This document shows, one piece after another, positions 62,101-64,000 of a stretch of 64,000 bases of DNA. The stretch lies in NCBI RefSeq assembly GCF_031877795.1, contig NC_133932.1, positions 40,934,180-40,998,179 on the forward strand, in the 5' to 3' direction. The stretch comes from Strix aluco (taxonomy: Eukaryota; Chordata; Aves; Strigiformes; Strigidae). The notes beneath the pieces are model-generated. The model did not search any database and had not been told where the DNA came from. It saw nothing but the letters and a program-made list of their open reading frames with translations. How positions within the stretch are numbered: the stretch's first letter is position 1; the number at the start of each line of letters is the position of its first letter. The translations under genes and the position numbers were made by a program.

Positions 62101-64000
62101 TACTAGTATTCAGGGAATTACTAGTGAGCTCAAGCACCTAGCATTTAAAGTATTGTTTTTAAAAGGCATGAACATATGTACAGAGGGGCAGTTTGTCTCC
62201 GCTGTGTTTTACCTGGAGTTAAGACATCTAACTAACAGAAATGTCGCTCCCAGTCAAGATTTTCAAAAGCAAATAATAATAGTGAGTGTTCTGCTTTGGG
62301 ATATTCCTCTCGGAATACCTTAGGAGATACCTGATGTTCAGACTGTGCTGAGTTCCAGCTATCTAAAAATCAATGAACTTTCAATGTATTTTAAGTGAGG
62401 CACCCAAAATAACTAAATATGATTTTTTAAAATTTTGTGTGTGGGTGTGTGTCTATAAGATGCAGGCATGCTTAATTCTTAAGTATTCTTAATTTAAGTT
62501 AAAGGTAATGTCAGAGGCAAAATAAAACTATGACTTTCAAAAATATTTAAAATCTACGTGAGGAGTATATTGCTTTAGATATTCCCACATTTTAAAATAA
62601 AGGAGAGACTTTCATGCTTTGGGGTATAAGTTTAGGAGGTGTTATGAAATTGTTTTCCTTCTACAGCATTGTCCAGACACTAGTTAGTTATCACTGCAGG
62701 AGAGCAAATGAGTAGATTGCTACAAAAAATCACACATAGGTTGAGAATTTACCACTGAAAGTGGGATGTTGCTTTTCATTCTTGGTGCTGCAACTGCCAG
62801 GTGGCTTTTGGCTTGGGAAAAGGATGTGTGCCAACATGCTCACAATAAAGTGCATTAAGGATGAGGCCACAGGAAACCAGAGACCCTCAAAAATATGCAT
62901 TGTTAGCACCACAAATAACCCATGTTTCCTTGTGATATTTTTCATTTTGAAGCTGAGCAAAAAAGTAAACCTTTCTGAAACCCTTGCCCATGATGTATAT
63001 TCCCTAGTTATCACCACTACACCAACTGCACAAGTATGTTTCATTCTTTTTACAAGAATTTTATATTATATTGTATGGAAGTCCTAAATCTATAAATTTG
63101 ACTGAAGTCTAAATGAATAGCATTCTACCTCCAGTCAATCTAAAGGAAGAAGGCCTGTTTGTTTTCCAGTGCAGCAGCAGACTGCAGCAGAAGGTATTTT
63201 TATCCTAAGCATTTAATACAGCAACGGCACATCTCACAAAAGAAATCCAGTATCGGCTCTGATCATCTTTAAACTATCAGGGACTGAGTCATATCCCGGT
63301 CTGGAAGGAGGAGTGGGTAAGAAACTAATTTCCCCTTCACAGCAAAGAAAACCATGAATTTGAATTATTTTTCTTGCTTTGAAGTCCAAAATACTTTGCC
63401 AATAAATTGCGGCGGTATGTCAGATCTTCCAAACGGGATGGGAGCAGCCCACAACAGCCTACGGACTGCGCTTCCCACACAGACCTGCCTCCTGCCTGCC
63501 GACCACAGCAGTACTGGGATGGCTCAGGCTGAAAGAATTATATTTGTAGTGGTCCAACAGAGGGTGAATAGGACAGCCACAGTCAAGGGTCTTGGAGCAA
63601 AGGAGGTCTACCTCCACAATGAAAGGCTATTTTGAAGATCTAGATCATGTTAAGCCTATTCACAGAGAATAATGTTTTATTCTGGAAGTAGTTTGTGTTA
63701 TTTCTTGAGGAGTAACATGCTACTGAGCATGAACAAAGTGGCAGAGTCTGTCTCTCTGTAAGAGATCACTGAGATTGAGCTGTGAGTTGGTTCACTTGGA
63801 AACTATTGCTTGGGTACGAGCCAGGTGTCTATTTTGGGTCCCTCCATAGGAAGGAGTTGCTTGCAGTCAAGCCAGACTCCATTCTAGGACAAATGAAAAT
63901 GTTGCCCTGTCTTCTAGAAGGGCAAAGAGCAGGAAAAGTGCAACAACTAAAAAGAAATTAAAATTTAGTTGCCTCTTAGCTTTAAGGACATTCAGATAAT
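59175..64000. other. Unique non-coding stretch to the window end
   Basis: No recognised gene, RNA or transposon. A GC-richer patch lies at about 60680-61600, with a GAG/GAA-rich run at 60998-61020 and a 170-codon frame (61120-61632) without a recognisable domain. A short GT-rich stretch lies at 62437-62452. Confidence 0.4.

Noticed and set aside
1..64000. tRNA, 5S, U6 or other structural RNA genes
   Set aside because: No A/B-box pair with a cloverleaf or U6/5S signature was recognised on reading both strands; a covariance-model scan would be the decisive test.

Overview
The window is gene-poor vertebrate nuclear DNA, almost certainly from a bird, probably Neoaves. Three observations support this. 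It carries CR1 (chicken repeat 1) LINE fragments of at least two ages, with the CR1-type ATTCTGTG-like 3' tails. It carries a solo LTR of the avian ERVL type, with TG...CA ends and a perfect 5-bp target-site duplication. The background is AT-rich and CpG-depleted, broken by one sharp CpG island. The species cannot be named from the sequence, and the bird assignment rests on recognising repeat families from memory rather than on a database search.

I found no protein-coding exon of a host gene. All recognisable coding similarity belongs to LINE reverse transcriptases. The remaining open frames (up to about 200 codons) have no recognisable domains, and frames of this length are expected by chance in 64 kb. 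The window is best read as a gene desert, or as the inside or flank of a large gene whose exons lie outside it.

Layout: 0.5-1.66 kb is a 5'-truncated CR1 on the minus strand, and 2.10-2.69 kb is the solo LTR. At 5.87-6.47 kb a G-run tract leads into a CpG island, the only strong promoter candidate. From 6.5 to 16.4 kb there is unique AT-rich sequence with simple repeats and one tiny CR1 tail. At 16.46-16.97 kb there is an ancient CR1/L3-type relic (minus), and at 17.83-18.15 kb a younger CR1 3' end (plus). A long non-repetitive stretch follows, with a CpG-retaining block at 24.94-25.29 kb, then a second ancient CR1/L3-type coding relic at 30.69-31.06 kb (plus). A (GGGA)n tract lies at 36.84-36.87 kb and an unusually pure 155-bp TTTCCC hexanucleotide array at 38.35-38.50 kb. 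MIR-like SINE relics lie at 46.8, 55.7 and 56.5 kb. CR1 copies lie at 51.1-51.3 kb (plus), 53.26-54.95 kb (minus) and 55.85-55.93 kb (minus). One more ancient LINE fragment is at 58.2-58.35 kb (plus). The right end (59.2-64 kb) is unremarkable.

The features do not form a pathway. They record successive retroelement insertions around one orphan CpG-island promoter candidate. I found no operon, CRISPR array, structural RNA gene, or evidence of a new enzymatic system. The points most worth following up are the orphan CpG island with its G-run edge, the hexanucleotide array, the CpG-retaining block and the deep-time LINE/SINE relics.
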